Below, piece by piece: positions 8,262 through 16,571 of a stretch of DNA of 64,000 nt. The stretch lies in the NCBI RefSeq assembly GCF_014649875.1, contig NZ_BMTW01000013.1:1-64000 (forward strand), read 5' to 3'. The DNA comes from Streptomyces rubiginosohelvolus (GTDB taxonomy: Bacteria > Actinomycetota > Actinomycetes > Streptomycetales > Streptomycetaceae). Positions within the stretch are counted from its first letter, which is position 1, and every line of letters starts with the position of its first letter. The notes below the pieces were generated by a model. That model was not told the DNA's origin and made no database searches. It saw nothing but the letters and a program-made list of their open reading frames with translations. Position numbers and translations under genes: made by a program.

Positions 8262-8303
8262 ACTCCCTGGCCGAGCACCATCCCGGCGGCCTAACCTGCG
8301 CGG

Positions 8304-8771
8304 ATGATCGACCACGGACACACCGACAGAACCGGCCGCCCCGTCACCCTCCACGAGGTGGACGCGGACAACTGGCGGGCGGTCGCCGACTGCGCCCCGC
8401 GCGACGACCAGCGCGACTGGGTCCCGGCTCTGGCCGCCCGCTACCTCGTCCTGAGCAGCCGCGAGGACACCTGGAACTCCCTGGCGGTCGTCGCGGGCGA
8501 CGAGGTGACCGGCCACATCATGTGGGCCCGGGACGAGGACGGTTCGCACTGGATCGGCGGCATGCTGATCGACGCCGCCCACCAGGGCACGGGCATCGGC
8601 CGCGCAGCCGTACACACCCTGGCGGGCTGGCTGTCGGCCCGCGAGCCCGGCACCGCCGTACGCCTCTCGTACGCCCCGGAGAACAAGGCGGCCGCGCACC
8701 TGTACACCGCGCTCGGCTTCCGGCCGACGGGGGTGGAGGAGGACGGGGAGATCGTGGCGGAGCTGCGGTGA
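8304..8771 (+). CDS. GNAT-family N-acetyltransferase (BltD/spermidine acetyltransferase-like)
   Basis: The 155-residue enzyme uses acetyl-CoA, bound by QGTGIG (94-99) in motif A. The tail AAAHLYTALGFRPTGV is the usual GNAT motif B. The opening VTLHEVDADNWRAVADC resembles BltD-like diamine acetyltransferases. A -10-like TAACCT lies 6 bases before the ATG (8292-8297) with no Shine-Dalgarno, suggesting leaderless transcription. Confidence 0.88.
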   Translation: MIDHGHTDRTGRPVTLHEVDADNWRAVADCAPRDDQRDWVPALAARYLVLSSREDTWNSLAVVAGDEVTGHIMWARDEDGSHWIGGMLIDAAHQGTGIGRAAVHTLAGWLSAREPGTAVRLSYAPENKAAAHLYTALGFRPTGVEEDGEIVAELR

Positions 8772-8793
8772 GACCTCATCTACACTCCCGGGC

Positions 8794-9330
8794 ATGTTCA
8801 AGTCAGGAGTGGGGTTCCTCGCCTTGTTCGGTCTCGGCTGGTGGCTGCTGGCCACCAGCGCTCTCGACGGTGCGGCCCGGCTGATCGCGGTAGGCGCTGG
8901 GTGCTTGGTCACCGTGGGGCTGATGCTCGCCGCACGCCGTCTCCTTCCCGCGTCGGCAGGTGCACCCTTCCCGGCCGACCGCCGCCGGCGGTTCAACCAG
9001 ATCAACGGTCTCCAGTGGCTCGTGATCATCGTCATCGCCGTGGTGTGCTCGCGTGCGGGGGTGCCCGTACTCGTTCCCCCGCTCGTCGCCCTGGTCGTCG
9101 GGCTGCATTTCCTCCCGCTCGCCGCCGTGTTCGGCCAGCCCCGGCTGCGGGTGCCGGCCGCCCTGCTGGTGGTGGCCGGACTGGCGGGCGCGGCCGTGTG
9201 GCTGGCGGACGGCCCGGACCATGCCGTCCGCTTCACCGTGGGCCTCGTCTCCGCTCTCTGCCTGTGGGGGACGGCCCTGTGGACCGTGGCCGGGACGGCT
9301 TCCGCCGCCGGTCGTGGTGTCACCGGGTGA
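8794..9330 (+). CDS. Uncharacterised integral membrane protein, five to six helices
   Basis: No family was recognised in this 178-residue protein. Hydrophobic helices lie at about 3-20, 29-49, 70-86, 90-108, 116-135 and 143-168. A positively charged PADRRRRFNQING stretch precedes helix 3. A -10-like TACACT is 8 bases before the ATG (8781-8786), again suggesting a leaderless transcript. It converges with the next gene across 24 bp. Confidence 0.75.
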   Translation: MFKSGVGFLALFGLGWWLLATSALDGAARLIAVGAGCLVTVGLMLAARRLLPASAGAPFPADRRRRFNQINGLQWLVIIVIAVVCSRAGVPVLVPPLVALVVGLHFLPLAAVFGQPRLRVPAALLVVAGLAGAAVWLADGPDHAVRFTVGLVSALCLWGTALWTVAGTASAAGRGVTG

Positions 9331-9354
9331 GGCGGGCGACCGACACCCGCTGCT

Positions 9355-9807
9355 CTACGTCGCCGGGCCCAGCATCATCAGCATCTGCGGGTCGGGCACG
9401 GGGGTGAACCCGACCTTGGCGTACAGCTCGTGGGCGTCGAGCGTGGCGAGCAGGGTCCGCTTGAGTGCGTACGGGGCGAGGTGGTCGCGTACGGCGGTCG
9501 CCAGGCGTACGCCGAGGCCCCGGCCGCGGTGCGCGGGGTCCACGTAGACGTCACAGAGCCAGGCGAAGGTGGCGTGGTCCGTGACGACCCGGGCGTAGGC
9601 GACCTGCGTTCCCTCGCCTTCGTACACACCGAAGTTGAGCGACCCGCGCATCGACCGCTCGACGAGATCCCGGCTGCGGCCGAGCGCCCAGAAGGCGTCG
9701 GTGGAGAGCCAGTGGTGTACGAGGTCGAGGTCGATGCGGTCCGGATCGGTGTCGATCTCGTACGCGTCCTCGCCGGGCCGGCCGCTGGTGTCGGTGGAGG
9801 TGGTCAT
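9355..9807 (-). CDS. GNAT-family N-acetyltransferase
   Basis: The 150-residue enzyme has acetyl-CoA motif RGRGLG within YVDPAHRGRGLGVRL and the closing LYAKVGFTPVPDPQMLM. It belongs to the subgroup beginning YEIDTDPDRIDLDLVHHWLS, of YjdJ/PA2271-like proteins. The open frame continues 61 codons upstream, but start 9807 (MTTSTDTS) gives the normal family length. Substrate unknown. Confidence 0.88.
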   Translation of the reverse strand: MTTSTDTSGRPGEDAYEIDTDPDRIDLDLVHHWLSTDAFWALGRSRDLVERSMRGSLNFGVYEGEGTQVAYARVVTDHATFAWLCDVYVDPAHRGRGLGVRLATAVRDHLAPYALKRTLLATLDAHELYAKVGFTPVPDPQMLMMLGPAT

Positions 9808-9934
9808 GGGCCGGGATGGTAGTCGCGCAACGGAGCCCCCGCCGTTGGTGCGGGTGGACGTCGTCGTCCGTGACGCCCGACACCGCGGATAAATCGGATG
9901 GCGGGGGCGGGCATCGCGCGGCAGGATGCCCCGC

Positions 9935-10498
9935 ATGACCTTGCCCACCCCCGAGTTGCGCACCGAGCGCCTGCGCCTGCGGCCGTTCACCGACGCCGAC
10001 GCGGCGCCGCTCTACGCGCTCCAGAGCGACGCCCACGTGCTGCGGTACTGGGACTCCCCGCCGTGGACCGATCCGGCCCGCTTCCGGACCTTCCTCGCGA
10101 CCTGCCGGAGGATCGAGGAGGAGGGCTCGGGGGCGCGGCTGGCGGTCGAACGCGTCTCCGACGGCGCGTTCATCGGCTGGTGCGGCCTGTTCGGCTGGAA
10201 CCCGGACTTCCGCAGCGCGTCACTGTGCTACGTCTTCGACGCGGCCACGTGGGGCAACGGCTACGGCACGGAGACCGCGCGGGCCGTTCTGCGATGGGGG
10301 TACGACACCCTGGACCTGAACCGCGTCCAGGCCGAGACCGACACCCGTAACGTGGGGTCCGCCCGGCTTTTGGAAAAGCTCGGCTTCGTGCGCGAGGGCA
10401 CCCTGCGCGAGGACTGCATCGTCAACGGCGACGTCTCCGACTCCTGGGTCTTCGGCCTGCTCCGCCGTGACTGGGAAGCGACGGCCGAGAGCCGGTGA
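9935..10498 (+). CDS. RimJ/RimL-type GNAT acetyltransferase
   Basis: The 187-residue protein opens with ELRTERLRLRPFTDADAAPL, the signature of Acetyltransf_3/RimL enzymes that acetylate protein N-termini or amino sugars. The CoA motif is WGNGYGTE, and NVGSARLLEKLGFVREGTLRE is the conserved C-terminal block. ATG 9935 is preferred over ATG 9926 because GGCAGG sits 9 bases upstream of it. It overlaps the kinase gene by GTGA. Confidence 0.88.
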   Translation: MTLPTPELRTERLRLRPFTDADAAPLYALQSDAHVLRYWDSPPWTDPARFRTFLATCRRIEEEGSGARLAVERVSDGAFIGWCGLFGWNPDFRSASLCYVFDAATWGNGYGTETARAVLRWGYDTLDLNRVQAETDTRNVGSARLLEKLGFVREGTLREDCIVNGDVSDSWVFGLLRRDWEATAESR

Positions 10499-11427
10499 CC
10501 GTGCCCAACGCATTGGCCGCTGGCGAGATCCCGCAACGCCTGGTGGCCTCGTACGCCACGGGCTTCGGCGAGGAAGGCAGAGCCTGGATCGCCGGACTGC
10601 CCGCTCTCGCTGCGGACTTACTGGAACGCTGGCAGCTGCGGCGGGACGGTGGGGTCCTGTCCGGCCAGGCTTCCTTGGTGCTGCCGGTCCTGCGCCCCGA
10701 CGGCACGCGCGCGGTTCTCAAGCTCCAGCTGCCCCGGGAGGAGACCGCCGCCGCCCTGATCGGGCTCCGCGCCTGGAACGGCGACGGAATGGTCCGGCTG
10801 CTCGATCACGACCCCGCGAGCAGCAGCATGCTCCTGGAACGGCTCGACGGAGCCCGCACCCTGGCGTCGATCGACGATGACGACGTGGCGATGGGCATCC
10901 TCGCCGACCTGCACGCGCGGCTGGTCGCGGTCCCCGCGCCGCAGGGTCTGCGCGGCCTCGGTGACGTCGCCGCCGCGATGCTGGAGCAGGTCCCGCAGGC
11001 GGTCGCTCGGTTGAACGACCCGGCCGACCGGGATCTGCTGCGGGGCTGGGCATCGGCCGTCGCCGAACTGGCCGACGAGCCCGGAGACCGGTTGCTGCAC
11101 TGGGATCTCCACTACGACAACGTCCTTGCCGCGCAGCGTGAGCCGTGGATCGCCATCGATCCCGAACCGCTCGTCGGTGATCCGGGGTTCGACCTGTGGC
11201 CCGCCCTGGACAGCCGGTGGGACGACGTCGTCGCGCAGGGCGAGCCGCTGCGTGTGGTGCGACGCCGGTTCGACCTGCTGACAGACACTCTCGGCCTGGA
11301 CCGCGCACGGGCCGCCGGCTGGACGCTGGGGCGGCTGCTGCAGAACGCCCTGTGGGACATCGAGGACGGTGAGCCGCGGCTCGCCCCGTCCGCCGTCGTC
11401 ATCGCGGAGGCCCTGCGCACGCGGTGA
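10495..11427 (+). CDS. Aminoglycoside/hydroxyurea phosphotransferase, APH(6) family
   Basis: The 310-residue protein kinase-like enzyme has the catalytic loop HWDLHYDN, with Asp as base and Asn for metal binding, and a metal-binding Asp in AIDPEPLVGDPGFDLW. The opening and the GRAWIAGLPALAADLLERW block are typical of the streptomycin 6-kinase/APH_6_hur family. It is coupled to the RimL-type acetyltransferase by a 4-base overlap. An acetyltransferase plus phosphotransferase pair suggests drug or nucleoside modification, but no antibiotic cluster is present nearby. Confidence 0.87.
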   Translation: MTVPNALAAGEIPQRLVASYATGFGEEGRAWIAGLPALAADLLERWQLRRDGGVLSGQASLVLPVLRPDGTRAVLKLQLPREETAAALIGLRAWNGDGMVRLLDHDPASSSMLLERLDGARTLASIDDDDVAMGILADLHARLVAVPAPQGLRGLGDVAAAMLEQVPQAVARLNDPADRDLLRGWASAVAELADEPGDRLLHWDLHYDNVLAAQREPWIAIDPEPLVGDPGFDLWPALDSRWDDVVAQGEPLRVVRRRFDLLTDTLGLDRARAAGWTLGRLLQNALWDIEDGEPRLAPSAVVIAEALRTR

Positions 11428-11457
11428 TCTCGGCTCGTGCGGACCCGGTAAGACTGC

Positions 11458-12501
11458 TCATGCGGCGGCGGCCTGCGCGTATGCGGCGCGGGTCTCCCGG
11501 CAGTCGCGGCAATGGCCGGGATCGGGTGAGCGGAAGGCCCGGTCGCAGTCCTCGCAGGTCTGGAAGGGCGTGACGGCGAAGCGGGGGCGGGGGCGATCCA
11601 GCGCCGCGAGGGCGTCGACTCCGGGTGGTGCGGGTGGGAGCAGCTCGGTGAGCCGGTGGGCGAGGAGTTTGGCCGGGTGCTTGAGTGGGTGCGGCGGGTC
11701 GTCGGTGAGGGCACGCCGGATGGCGTCGGGGCGGGCCGCGCGTTCGAGCCAGGCCGCAACTCCGGGGACGAGTCGGCGGACGTCGTCCTCGGACAGGAAG
11801 AACTGGGGCGCGTGGCGGTGCAGATCGCTGAGGAAGGCGGTGGCCGCGTGGTCGAGCTCCGGGGTGAGGTCGCTGGGCTGGGGGAGCGGCCGGCGAGGCG
11901 CCTTGGGCGCGGTCGGGGGCGGTACGCGGGGCATGAAGAGCGGGGCTGACGGAGCGGGCGGGGCCACCGGTACCTCCGGCGCGGCCATCGGATGGCCTGC
12001 GGGTGCGGGCGCGGGTTCCTGCATGGGCACCGGTGCGGGCGCAGGCTCCTGCACGGGCGCCGGTACGGGCGCGGGCGTCGGCTCAGGCTTTGCGGGCTGC
12101 GGTGGTACCTCGGCCGGCCGGCGGGGGTGCAGCAGCGCGGCGGGCCGGTTGCAGAAGACGGTGCGGGTGATGATCCGGCCGCTCGGCAGCCGCTCGCGGA
12201 CGCGTCGCAGGTAGCCGTGGGCTTCGAGTTCGTGCAGGGCGGCGGCGATGCGCTTCTCGCCTTCCCGGCAGTGGGCCGCGAGCGCCTTGATGCCCACCTT
12301 CGCCCCCTGGGGCAGGGACTGGATGCGTACGGCGATCCCGACGGCGGTGCAGCTGAGGTCGGGGTGCTGGGCGAGGTGGTTGCCGACGACGGTGAAGCGG
12401 TCGTTGTGCGGGATGATGATGTGGATGACGCCGGAGGTGGGGAGAGGTCCGGGAACCTCCGCCAGGGCGCGGGTGAGGGCAGTACTCTGCTGGGTATCCA
12501 T
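11458..12501 (-). CDS. Winged-helix DNA-binding protein with proline-rich linker and C-terminal zinc finger
   Basis: Residues about 25-125 of this 347-residue protein form a replication-initiator-like or MarR-like winged helix (VGIAVRIQSLPQGAKVGIKA, then EKRIAAALHELEAHGYLRRV, then a basic wing). A P/A/V-rich linker with repeated QEPAPAPVP follows at about 130-205. A second helical domain covers about 210-290. The end holds CEDCDRAF and HCRDC, a probable zinc finger. Related genes are common in Streptomyces, but the function is unknown. The upstream region carries strong inverted repeats that may be its target. Confidence 0.8.
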   Translation of the reverse strand: MDTQQSTALTRALAEVPGPLPTSGVIHIIIPHNDRFTVVGNHLAQHPDLSCTAVGIAVRIQSLPQGAKVGIKALAAHCREGEKRIAAALHELEAHGYLRRVRERLPSGRIITRTVFCNRPAALLHPRRPAEVPPQPAKPEPTPAPVPAPVQEPAPAPVPMQEPAPAPAGHPMAAPEVPVAPPAPSAPLFMPRVPPPTAPKAPRRPLPQPSDLTPELDHAATAFLSDLHRHAPQFFLSEDDVRRLVPGVAAWLERAARPDAIRRALTDDPPHPLKHPAKLLAHRLTELLPPAPPGVDALAALDRPRPRFAVTPFQTCEDCDRAFRSPDPGHCRDCRETRAAYAQAAAA

Positions 12502-13206
12502 CGGGAAGGCTGAATCTTCCTAGGTGGCCAGGCCCTCGGTTGGGATTGCAGTCCCGGTCGGGGGCCGACGTATGTGTGGGATGTGGTCTGGCGTGAGCAT
12601 ATGCCGGGCAACCCGCCCGAAAGCGAGCTGAGTTGGGAAATGTCACCCGTGTGAGTGACGAAGCCACGAAAGCCCCCCCGGGATCCGTCAGGTGGCCACC
12701 GGGGTGGGGTCGGGTGGGGTTCTTTCTCGTGTTTCTTTAGGTAGTTGATGTCGCGCCGCAGGGGGTCGCGGTGGAGTGCGATCCGGTGGGGGCTTACGAG
12801 GGGCGTACCGGATCGCAGTGGGGCGCGATCCGGCGAGAGGCAGCACCTCTGACCTGGAGATAGGTGTCCGATAAACACATCTGGGGTTCCGCATAACGAT
12901 GACGTCACCGTTGCCGCATCTTCACTTACCGGCACGGAAAAGGTGACCTGCATCACTAAAGATCAGGTAAAGCGCGTGGTACAAATACCCAACTTCGCCG
13001 CCGAAAGCACCGCCGCGGCGTAGTAGCCGGGACCGCCCCGGAAGCAGGCCAGAGCGACCTTCGCCGTCGTCCACTCCGTGGGACAACACCGGTCGCCGAC
13101 CGGACAACGACGTTCGCTCATTCCTCAGGAATCGTCCCCCCATCGCACATCGAACGGCCAGGACTCCCCACCGGTCCACCGCTCCAGCGTCATCGAGGTA
13201 GCCAAC
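12502..13206. other. 705-bp non-coding region with repeats and a structured leader
   Basis: No convincing gene is present; short frames lack family features and ribosome sites. The left part (12777-12833) holds three copies of GCGATCCGG, two of them as a perfect hairpin. The middle is AT-richer (12890-12990) and contains GGTACAAATACC (12977-12988), a likely promoter zone for the symporter gene. The right part has two small perfect hairpins, CCGGG at 13027-13041 and CCGGTC at 13089-13103, the latter flanked by GGACAAC repeats. No known riboswitch class was recognised. Confidence 0.5.
12777..12833. repeat. Triple GCGATCCGG element with 11-bp inverted repeat
   Basis: TGCGATCCGGT (12777-12787) and ACCGGATCGCA (12807-12817) are perfectly complementary with a 19-bp spacer. 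A third direct copy, GCGATCCGG, is at 12825-12833. It lies about 275 bp upstream of the winged-helix gene. It could be an operator array or a hairpin; sequence alone does not separate these. Confidence 0.5.
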
Positions 13207-14748
13207 GTGTCACTCGACTCCATCACCGAGAACATCGATGAATCCGTCAGCGGGTTCTTCGAGCCCATAGCCACCTGGCTGGGCGACATCGTCTTCTACT
13301 CCGTCACCATCGCCGGGGCGGACGTCCCGCTCATCGTCACCTGGCTGGCGCTGGCCGGCCTGGTCTTCACGGGCTGGTTCGGCTTCGTCCAGGTGCGCAA
13401 GTTCCGGCTCGCCGTGGACGTGGTGCGCGGCAAGTACGACGACAAGGACTCGGCGGGCGAGGTCAACCACTTCCAGGCCCTGACCGCCGCCGTCTCCGGC
13501 ACGGTCGGCCTCGGCAACATCGCCGGTGTCGCGGTAGCCGTCTCCATCGGCGGCGCCGGAGCCACCTTCTGGATGATCCTCTGCGGCCTCCTCGGCATGG
13601 CCACCAAGTTCGTCGAGGTCACCCTCGGCGTGAAGTACCGCGAGGTCCACGCCGACGGCACGGTCTCCGGCGGGCCGATGCACTACCTGCCCAAGGGCCT
13701 CGCCGAACGCTTCGGTAAGAACGGCAAGACCCTCGGCAAGGTCCTCGCCGTCCTCGCCTCGATCATGATCCTGTTCTTCGGGCTCTTCGGCGGCAACCTG
13801 TTCCAGGTCAACCAGTCCTACGCCCAGCTCGTCTCCGTAACCGGCGGCGAGGACGGTGCGATGGGCTCCTCCGGCGGTGCGCTCTTCTTCGGCATCCTGG
13901 TCGCCGCGCTCGTCGGCATCGTCCTGCTCGGCGGCATCCGCTCGATCGCCTCGGTCACCAGCCGCCTGGTCCCCGCGATGGCGGGCATCTACGTCGCCGG
14001 CTGCCTCGTCGTCATCCTCGTCAACGTCACCGCCGTCCCCGCTGCGATCGGCGAGATCATCGAGCAGGCGTTCAACCCCCAGGGCGTCGCGGGCGGTGTG
14101 CTCGGCGCACTGATCATCGGCTTCCAGCGCGCCGCGTTCTCCAACGAGGCCGGCATCGGCTCCGCGCCGATCGCCCACTCCGCGGTCAAGACCAAGCACC
14201 CCGCCAGCGAGGGCCTGGTCGCCCTGCTGGAGCCGTTCATCGACACGGTCATCATCTGCACCATGACCGCGCTGACCATCGTCATCGCCAACCCCGCCAG
14301 CTGGGGCGAGGCCCGCGACGGCGAGTCCATCGGCGGCGTGACGATCACCTCGGACGCGTTCGAGACCGTGCTGCCCTGGTTCCCGTACATCCTCACCATC
14401 GCGGTGATGCTCTTCGCGATCTCCACGGTGCTCACCTGGGGCTACTACGGCCTCAAGGCCTGGACGCACCTCTTCGGGCGCAGCCGCACGAGCGAGACGG
14501 TCTACAAGTCCCTCTACACCTTGTTCGCCGTCGCCGGGTCCCTGCTCACGCTGGAGACCCTCATCAGCCTGGCCGACGCGGTGCTCTTCACCCTCGCCGT
14601 CGTCAACATCATCGGCCTGTACCTCCTCGCCCCCGTGGTCAAGCGCGAGCTGGACAGCTTCCTCGACTACGTGCGGGTCCGGAAGGCAGGCGGCTCCGCC
14701 GAGACCGGCGGGGACACGGACGACGAGACGACGAAGGCGACCGTCTGA
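13207..14748 (+). CDS. Alanine/glycine:cation symporter family protein
   Basis: The 513-residue membrane transporter (AgcS family) couples uptake of alanine or glycine to Na+ or H+. Family hallmarks are SGTVGLGNIAGVAVAVSIGG in the second helix region, VSGGPMHYLPKGL, and GFQRAAFSNEAGIGSAPIAH. About eleven helices are visible. The start is GTG 13207 with GAGGTA upstream; an ORF extension to 13078 lacks support. It has a long leader of more than 200 nt if transcription starts in the AT-rich zone near 12980. It is followed by a strong terminator. Confidence 0.93.
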   Translation: MSLDSITENIDESVSGFFEPIATWLGDIVFYSVTIAGADVPLIVTWLALAGLVFTGWFGFVQVRKFRLAVDVVRGKYDDKDSAGEVNHFQALTAAVSGTVGLGNIAGVAVAVSIGGAGATFWMILCGLLGMATKFVEVTLGVKYREVHADGTVSGGPMHYLPKGLAERFGKNGKTLGKVLAVLASIMILFFGLFGGNLFQVNQSYAQLVSVTGGEDGAMGSSGGALFFGILVAALVGIVLLGGIRSIASVTSRLVPAMAGIYVAGCLVVILVNVTAVPAAIGEIIEQAFNPQGVAGGVLGALIIGFQRAAFSNEAGIGSAPIAHSAVKTKHPASEGLVALLEPFIDTVIICTMTALTIVIANPASWGEARDGESIGGVTITSDAFETVLPWFPYILTIAVMLFAISTVLTWGYYGLKAWTHLFGRSRTSETVYKSLYTLFAVAGSLLTLETLISLADAVLFTLAVVNIIGLYLLAPVVKRELDSFLDYVRVRKAGGSAETGGDTDDETTKATV

Positions 14749-14762
14749 CCCGAACAGCTCCG

Positions 14763-14802
14763 GATGCCCCTCGCCCTGCCTGTACGGAGGGCGAGGGGCA
14801 TC
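14763..14802. terminator. Hairpin terminator after the symporter gene
   Basis: A 15-bp perfect stem (14763-14777 with 14788-14802, 10-base loop) starts 15 bases after the symporter stop and lies between converging genes, so it can serve both. There is no U-tract. Confidence 0.85.
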
Positions 14803-14852
14803 TGCCGTGGAACGCCCCCCCCGGTACATCGAGGAGCCCGCGCAATCGACGA

Positions 14853-15287
14853 TCACCGTACGAGGCTGATCTCCGCCCACACCGTCTTGCGCGGGACCGG
14901 CCCGGGGACGATGCCCCAGTGGTCCGCCAGCGCCTCGACGATGAGCAGGCCGCGCCCGGCCTCCGCGTCGTCCCCGGGCGGCTTCACGGCCCCGGGGCCG
15001 GGCGGGACGCTGTCACCGCGTGTGTCCGTAACCTCGATCCGCAGCGTGCCGCTCCGGACGGTGAGGCCGAGTTGGAAGTCCCGGCCCTTCACGCGGCCGT
15101 GGACGGTGGCGTTGGCCGCCAGCTCGGCGACGATGTGCGAGGCCGACTCCGACGGGAGCCCCCACGCGCCGAGATGGGCCGTGGTCAGCAGCCGGGCGAG
15201 CCGGGCTCCTCGGCGGGTGGGGGAGAGCAGCACGGTGAACGCGCGTTCGGTGGGCGTGTGGTGGGTGCGAGCGACTTCCTGGTTCAT
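14853..15287 (-). CDS. HATPase_c anti-sigma-factor-like ATP-binding protein
   Basis: The 144-residue protein has a GHKL ATPase fold of the RsbW/SpoIIAB type: N-box HIVAELAANATVHG, G1-like IEVTDTRGD and G2-like GRGLLIVEALADHWG. It lies divergent from an XRE/DUF5753 regulator followed by a DUF397 gene, the arrangement found in dozens of copies in Streptomyces (WhiJ/AbaA-type clusters) that modulate development. The start at 15287 gives the family length; the upstream extension is proline/arginine shadow. Confidence 0.88.
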   Translation of the reverse strand: MNQEVARTHHTPTERAFTVLLSPTRRGARLARLLTTAHLGAWGLPSESASHIVAELAANATVHGRVKGRDFQLGLTVRSGTLRIEVTDTRGDSVPPGPGAVKPPGDDAEAGRGLLIVEALADHWGIVPGPVPRKTVWAEISLVR

Positions 15288-15350
15288 GTCACTCAGCGTG
15301 GCCGCCCCGGCGTACCTTTCCCAGTGATGCGGCCGTTGCGTACGGTGACT

Positions 15351-15396
15351 GTCCGGCGCTTGTCCGGCGCTTGTCCGGAGTTGTCCGGGCTGTCGG
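15351..15396. repeat. Helically phased GTCCGG direct repeats
   Basis: GTCCGG occurs at 15351, 15362, 15373 and 15383, that is at 11, 11 and 10 bp steps, followed by GTCGG at 15392. The first two units are identical over 11 bp (GTCCGGCGCTT). They lie in the 176-bp region between the divergent ATPase and XRE genes, so a regulator binding along one face of the helix is likely. Confidence 0.6.
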
Positions 15397-15463
15397 CGGT
15401 GACGTGCGGGGAACGGAAGCGGTTGATGCAGGAACGGCACGCACGTCGGAAGCGGGGGCTCGC

Positions 15464-16342
15464 ATGAGCATGGTCGAGGACGGTACGGGGCGCGGCAACG
15501 ACGCGGTGGACGAGCCCGGTTGGGAGGTCGACCCGGACGACGAGTCGGGAGCGGCGGTCGTCGCGGCGGTGGGCCGCCAGATCAAGACCTGGCGCGAGGC
15601 GGCGGGGCTGCGGGCGGGCGAGCTGGGGTCGTTGCTGGGGTACGGCGAGGACCTGATCTACAAGGTGGAGGGCGGAAGCCGCATCCCGCGCCCGGAGTTC
15701 ATGGACGCGGTGGATGTGGCGGTGGGGGCGGGCGGGAAGCTTGCGGCGATGAAGCCGGATGTCGCGGAGGTGCGGTATCCGAAGAAGATCCGTGAGCTGG
15801 CGAAGCTGGAGGCTGCCGCCGTGGAGGTTATGGCTTACGGCAACGGCAGTGTCCACGGCCTGTTGCAGACGGCCGATTACGCGCGAGCGCTGTTCTCGAT
15901 GCGCCAGCCTGCCTACCCGCCGGAGGAGATCGAACGTGGAGTGGCCGCGCGTATGGCTCGGCAGGCCATCTTCGAGCGGTCGCCTGCCCCGACGCTCGGA
16001 TTCGTCCTGGAAGAGGTGGTGCTCCGGCGTCCGCTCGGAGGCAAGATGGTGTTACGTCGCCAGCTGGAACACCTCTTGTCGGTAAGCGAGTTGCGCAACG
16101 TCACGGTTCAGGTGATGCCGATGGACCTGGAGGAGCACGCGGGAATCGATGGGGAGATCCAGGTGCTGAAGTTCAAGGACGGCTCGGCGGTAGGGCGGTC
16201 CGAGGGGGCGTTCGGCGGGCGGCCGGTCTCCGATCCGAAGCAGGTCCGAATCCTTGATTTGCGGTGTGGCATGATCCGGGCCCAGGCCCTCACTCCTCGG
16301 GAGTCGACGGCCTTCATCGAGCACGTGCTGGGAGAGACATGA
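15464..16342 (+). CDS. XRE-family regulator with DUF5753 domain (WhiJ-like)
   Basis: The 292-residue protein has a helix-turn-helix at about 38-95 (GRQIKTWREAAGLRAGELGS, then GEDLIYKVEGGSRIP). The DUF5753 domain follows from about 110, including HGLLQTADYARAL, FVLEEVVLRRPLGG, and VTVQVMPMDLEEHAG. Paralogues such as WhiJ control development and usually act with a small DUF397 partner, whose gene overlaps this one by ATGA. The start 15464 is supported by GCGGGG 5-10 bases upstream. Confidence 0.92.
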   Translation: MSMVEDGTGRGNDAVDEPGWEVDPDDESGAAVVAAVGRQIKTWREAAGLRAGELGSLLGYGEDLIYKVEGGSRIPRPEFMDAVDVAVGAGGKLAAMKPDVAEVRYPKKIRELAKLEAAAVEVMAYGNGSVHGLLQTADYARALFSMRQPAYPPEEIERGVAARMARQAIFERSPAPTLGFVLEEVVLRRPLGGKMVLRRQLEHLLSVSELRNVTVQVMPMDLEEHAGIDGEIQVLKFKDGSAVGRSEGAFGGRPVSDPKQVRILDLRCGMIRAQALTPRESTAFIEHVLGET

Positions 16343-16563
16343 TGGGCAAGCCGCTTGCTGGGAGCGCCTCCGAGCTGCGCTGGTTCAAGAGCAGCTACAG
16401 CGACAGCAGTAACGGCAGCGAGTGCGTCGAGGTCGCGGCGGCCTCCGACGCCGTTCACGTACGCGACTCCAAGAACACGCAGGGCCCCCGCCTCGCCCTC
16501 GCCCCCACCGCATGGGCGGCCTTCGTGCCGTACGCGGGCGGCGGTGGCGACGGAGGCCGCTGA
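16339..16563 (+). CDS. DUF397 small protein
   Basis: The 74-residue protein has the full DUF397 signature: LRWFKSSYSDSSNGSECVEV, then VHVRDSKNTQGPRLALAP, then WAAFVPYA. It is the small partner of WhiJ-type XRE regulators, and such pairs are probably regulator/antagonist. It overlaps the regulator gene by ATGA, with GGGAGAG 3-9 bases before the ATG. Confidence 0.93.
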   Translation: MMGKPLAGSASELRWFKSSYSDSSNGSECVEVAAASDAVHVRDSKNTQGPRLALAPTAWAAFVPYAGGGGDGGR

Positions 16564-16571
16564 ACCCGGCC

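Noticed and set aside
12922..13179. 85-codon minus-strand frame in the long gap
   Set aside because: It has no ribosome site and no family features, and overlaps the symporter leader hairpins.
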